Positions 61,941 to 64,000 of a DNA stretch of 64,000 bases are shown piece after piece. The stretch spans positions 3,658,001 to 3,722,000 of the forward strand of contig NZ_CP064703.1 in the NCBI RefSeq assembly GCF_023101085.1, read 5' to 3'. This DNA comes from Bradyrhizobium sp. 170. Lineage in GTDB: Bacteria > Pseudomonadota > Alphaproteobacteria > Rhizobiales > Xanthobacteraceae. The translations under genes and the position numbers were made by a program. Position 1 is the stretch's first letter, and each line of letters opens with the position of its first letter. The notes under the pieces are model-generated. The model worked only from the letters and a program-made list of their open reading frames with translations, did no database searches and had not been told where the DNA came from.

Positions 61941-63230
61941 ATGACCAAGCCAACCGACCTCGACAGGAATGTCGCCTCCGCATCCCGGCGGCGATTTCTG
62001 AGGGAAGGTAGCGCCTTATTGGGCGGGGCCGTCATTGCTGGTGGCCTTGCCGGAAGTGAAGCGCGCGCCGCGGACGGAAATACGGGCAACCTCCCTCCCA
62101 ACGTGCCGGAATGGATGAAGACGCCCGGCGATCCCATGGGAACCCAGCCCTATGGCGCGCCGTCCCCGTTCGAAAAAGACGTCATCAAGAACATCTCGAA
62201 GACGCTGCCGCAATATTTGTCGACATCTGGACGCACGCCGTTGCAGGACCTCGACGGCATCATCACGCCGAACGGTCTGTTCTACGAGCGCCATCATGGC
62301 GGCGTTCCCACCATTGATCCGGCGCAGCACCGGCTGATGCTCCATGGCCTCGTCGACAGGCCCCTGATCTTCACTATGGACGACATCCGGCGCTTTCCCT
62401 CGGAGTCTCACATCTATTTCCTCGAATGCTCGGGCAACCCGGAATACAAGAAGCCCTACGGCAAGACCGCTTCCGATCTTGTCGGCCTGCTGAGCTGCGC
62501 CGAATGGACTGGGGTCAGCCTGAAGCTGGTGTTGCGGGAAGCGGGCCTGCAGCCGGGCGCAAAATGGGTTGTGGCCGAAGGTGCCGATTCCGCGGCAATG
62601 ACGCGGAGTATTCCGATCGAGAAATGCCTCGATGACGCGATGCTGGCGTACAGCCAGAACGGCGAGCGGTTGCGCCCGCAGCAGGGCTATCCGCTTCGCC
62701 TGCTGGTGCCGGGCTTTGAAGGCAATATGAATGTGAAGTGGCTGCGCCGCCTGCATGTCACTGCGGAGCCGGCTTATTCGCGCGATGAGACCTCGAAATA
62801 CACCGACCCAATGCCCAACGGTACGGCACGCGAATTCACCTTCTACATGGAAGCCAAATCCATCATCACCCGGCCGTCGGGCGGCCAGCGGCTGTCGGCG
62901 CCTGGTTTCCACGAAATCAGCGGCATCGCCTGGACCGGTCGCGGCAAAGTCAGGCGTGTCGATGTATCCGTCGATGACGGCAAGAGCTGGCAGCAGGCCC
63001 AACTGCAGGAGCCGGTGCTGACCCGGGCGCTGACCCGCTTCCGGCTGCCGTGGCATTGGGATGGCAAGCCTGCAGTGATCCAGAGCCGCGCCGTCGACGA
63101 GACCGGCTACGTGCAGCCGACGCTGGCCGAACTGCTCGCGGTGCGTGGCGACAACTACGTCTACCACAACAACGCGATCTGGCCCTGGCGCATCGCTGAA
63201 GACGGCGAGATAACCAATGCCCACGCGTAG
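61941..63230 (+). CDS. soxC: Sulfite dehydrogenase molybdopterin subunit SoxC
   Basis: A 429-residue Mo-cofactor protein of the sulfite oxidase family. A twin-arginine signal (SRRRFLREGSALLGGAVIAG) directs export. The Mo ligand is Cys163 in IYFLECSGNPE; other family motifs are RLMLHGLVDRPLIFTMDDIR, GYPLRLLVPGFEGNMNVKWL and the C-terminal dimer domain with ISGIAWTGRGKVRRVDVSVD. SoxC pairs with SoxD to oxidise cysteine-bound sulfane during thiosulfate oxidation. ATG 61941 after GGAGGACGAGG is chosen. No soxXYZAB is in the window. Confidence 0.92.
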   Translation: MTKPTDLDRNVASASRRRFLREGSALLGGAVIAGGLAGSEARAADGNTGNLPPNVPEWMKTPGDPMGTQPYGAPSPFEKDVIKNISKTLPQYLSTSGRTPLQDLDGIITPNGLFYERHHGGVPTIDPAQHRLMLHGLVDRPLIFTMDDIRRFPSESHIYFLECSGNPEYKKPYGKTASDLVGLLSCAEWTGVSLKLVLREAGLQPGAKWVVAEGADSAAMTRSIPIEKCLDDAMLAYSQNGERLRPQQGYPLRLLVPGFEGNMNVKWLRRLHVTAEPAYSRDETSKYTDPMPNGTAREFTFYMEAKSIITRPSGGQRLSAPGFHEISGIAWTGRGKVRRVDVSVDDGKSWQQAQLQEPVLTRALTRFRLPWHWDGKPAVIQSRAVDETGYVQPTLAELLAVRGDNYVYHNNAIWPWRIAEDGEITNAHA

Positions 63231-63780
63231 GCTTAAATCCGCAGCGTTGGCTGTTGCTGCACTGCTGTGCGTGACGAGCGCAAAGGCGCAAAGCCCGTAT
63301 GGCATCGGCCGGGTCGCGACGCCTGCCGAGATCGCGGGCTGGGACATCGATGTCGGCGGCGAAGGCAGCAAACTGCCGCCGGGAAGCGGCAGCGTCGGCC
63401 ATGGAAGTGAAGTATTCGGTCAGCAATGCGCGGCCTGTCACGGCGCAAAGGGCGAGGGCGGCATCGGCGACCGGCTCGTCGGCGGGCAGGGCACGCTCGG
63501 AACGCCAAAGCCGGTGCGCACCGTCGGCAGCTATTGGCCATACGCGCCGACCTTGTTCGATTACATCCGCCGCGCCATGCCGCAGAATGCGCCGCAATCG
63601 CTCAGCAACGACGACGTCTACGCAGTCTCCGCCTATATCCTTAGCCTCAACGGTCTGTTGCCGGCCGATGCGACGCTTGATGCCAAGTCGCTTGCAGCAA
63701 TCAAGATGCCAAATCGCAACATGTTCGTTGGCGATCCAAGGCCTGATGTCAAGAACCCGGAATGCATGTCGAACTGCTGA
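63217..63780 (+). CDS. soxD: Cytochrome c subunit SoxD
   Basis: A 187-residue c-type cytochrome starting 14 bases inside the soxC end, so translationally coupled. Signal peptide (SAALAVAALLCVTSAKAQ), then PYGIGRVATPAEIAGWDIDV, haem site CAACH (EVFGQQCAACHGAKGEGGIG) and SYWPYAPTLFDYIRRAMP. SoxD accepts electrons from SoxC. Some SoxD carry two haems; only one CxxCH is present here. A C-terminal ...NPECMSNC supplies two further cysteines. Confidence 0.9.
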   Translation: MPTRRLKSAALAVAALLCVTSAKAQSPYGIGRVATPAEIAGWDIDVGGEGSKLPPGSGSVGHGSEVFGQQCAACHGAKGEGGIGDRLVGGQGTLGTPKPVRTVGSYWPYAPTLFDYIRRAMPQNAPQSLSNDDVYAVSAYILSLNGLLPADATLDAKSLAAIKMPNRNMFVGDPRPDVKNPECMSNC

Positions 63781-63958
63781 CGTGGCACGTCGTTCTGCCG
63801 AAATGCCGCGATGACCCGCGTCAACAGCAGCAATACGGGACAAGCGATTACAAGCGTGCGTTCACATATTTTAGATATCGGCTGCGAGTTCCCGAGCGAG
63901 CTACTGATGACATCGTCTTTAAATGGAAGCGGCTGCAAGCATCTCAATGAGGTCGTCT
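63781..63958. other. Short intergenic region
   Basis: Nothing recognised; AT-rich around 63860. Confidence 0.35.
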
Positions 63959-64000
63959 ATGTTGCGTAAAGCCCCGGTCGTTTTTGCAATTGTCCTTGCT
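63959..64000 (+). CDS. Start of a further exported protein (cut by window end)
   Basis: ATG 63959 after a GAGG opens MLRKAPVVFAIVLA, the first 14 residues of a likely signal peptide. It follows soxD on the same strand. Identity cannot be read; another sox or cytochrome gene would be typical. Confidence 0.45.
   Translation, partial: MLRKAPVVFAIVLA

Noticed and set aside
1..64000. CRISPR array
   Set aside because: No regularly spaced short direct repeats with unique spacers and no cas genes were seen on either strand.

Overview
The window looks like accessory chromosomal DNA of a high-GC alphaproteobacterium of the Bradyrhizobium/Rhodopseudomonas kind. The evidence is the trb-type conjugation operon, the LpiA/AcvB pair, a PqqA peptide of the rhizobial type, SoxCD, and many small secreted proteins of families I associate with Bradyrhizobiaceae. 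This is inferred from gene families, not from a database search.

Layout. 1-5913: the distal end of a conjugative/integrative element (trbJ', trbK-like, trbL, trbF, trbG, trbI, DUF2274) facing a LysR regulator. 6.6-12.4 kb: small envelope genes, panD, and copy A of a duplicated segment (secreted YYPN protein, DUF1614 membrane protein, 66-aa and 108-aa proteins). 12.7-24 kb: intact metabolic genes (rocD, NAD(P)-binding oxidoreductase, fdhA, kup, DUF4142, GlcG-like) scattered among decayed genes (serine recombinase, alpha/beta hydrolase, aquaporin, zinc alcohol dehydrogenase, MFS transporter). 24.3-29.9 kb: an 1842-residue kinase/ATPase/histidine-kinase fusion. 30-34.3 kb: more remnants around an intact DegP-type protease. 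34.4-38.4 kb: a frameshifted mprF/lpiA followed by acvB. 39-44.6 kb: a peptide/opine-type ABC transporter operon with a fused permease-ATPase. 44.7-46.2 kb: a fragment of a second big kinase, tandem 241-bp repeats with tRNA-3'-end-like sequence, and an IS30-like remnant. 46.3-50.1 kb: copy B of the duplicated segment, inverted, rearranged and decaying. 50.3-61.7 kb: small secreted proteins and two redox operons (pqqA, membrane protein, multicopper oxidase, AhpD-like; and DUF2231, PQQ-type sugar dehydrogenase, catalase-like peroxidase, cytochrome b561, cytochrome c). 61.9-64 kb: soxC, soxD and the start of another exported protein.

The most interesting signal is an 18-bp palindrome, A(C/T)TAAA-N6-TTTA(G/A)T, found at ten places. 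Nine lie 46-160 bp upstream of small exported or membrane proteins or of the two redox operons. I do not recognise it as the site of a known regulator. It suggests one regulator controlling a periplasmic redox programme (PQQ peptide, PQQ enzyme, copper oxidase, haem peroxidase, cytochromes) together with a family of small secreted proteins. A perfect CRP-type box (TGTGA-N6-TCACA) is conserved in both copies of the duplicated segment. The many pseudogenes, repeats and mobile remnants mark the region as a long-lived integration hotspot.
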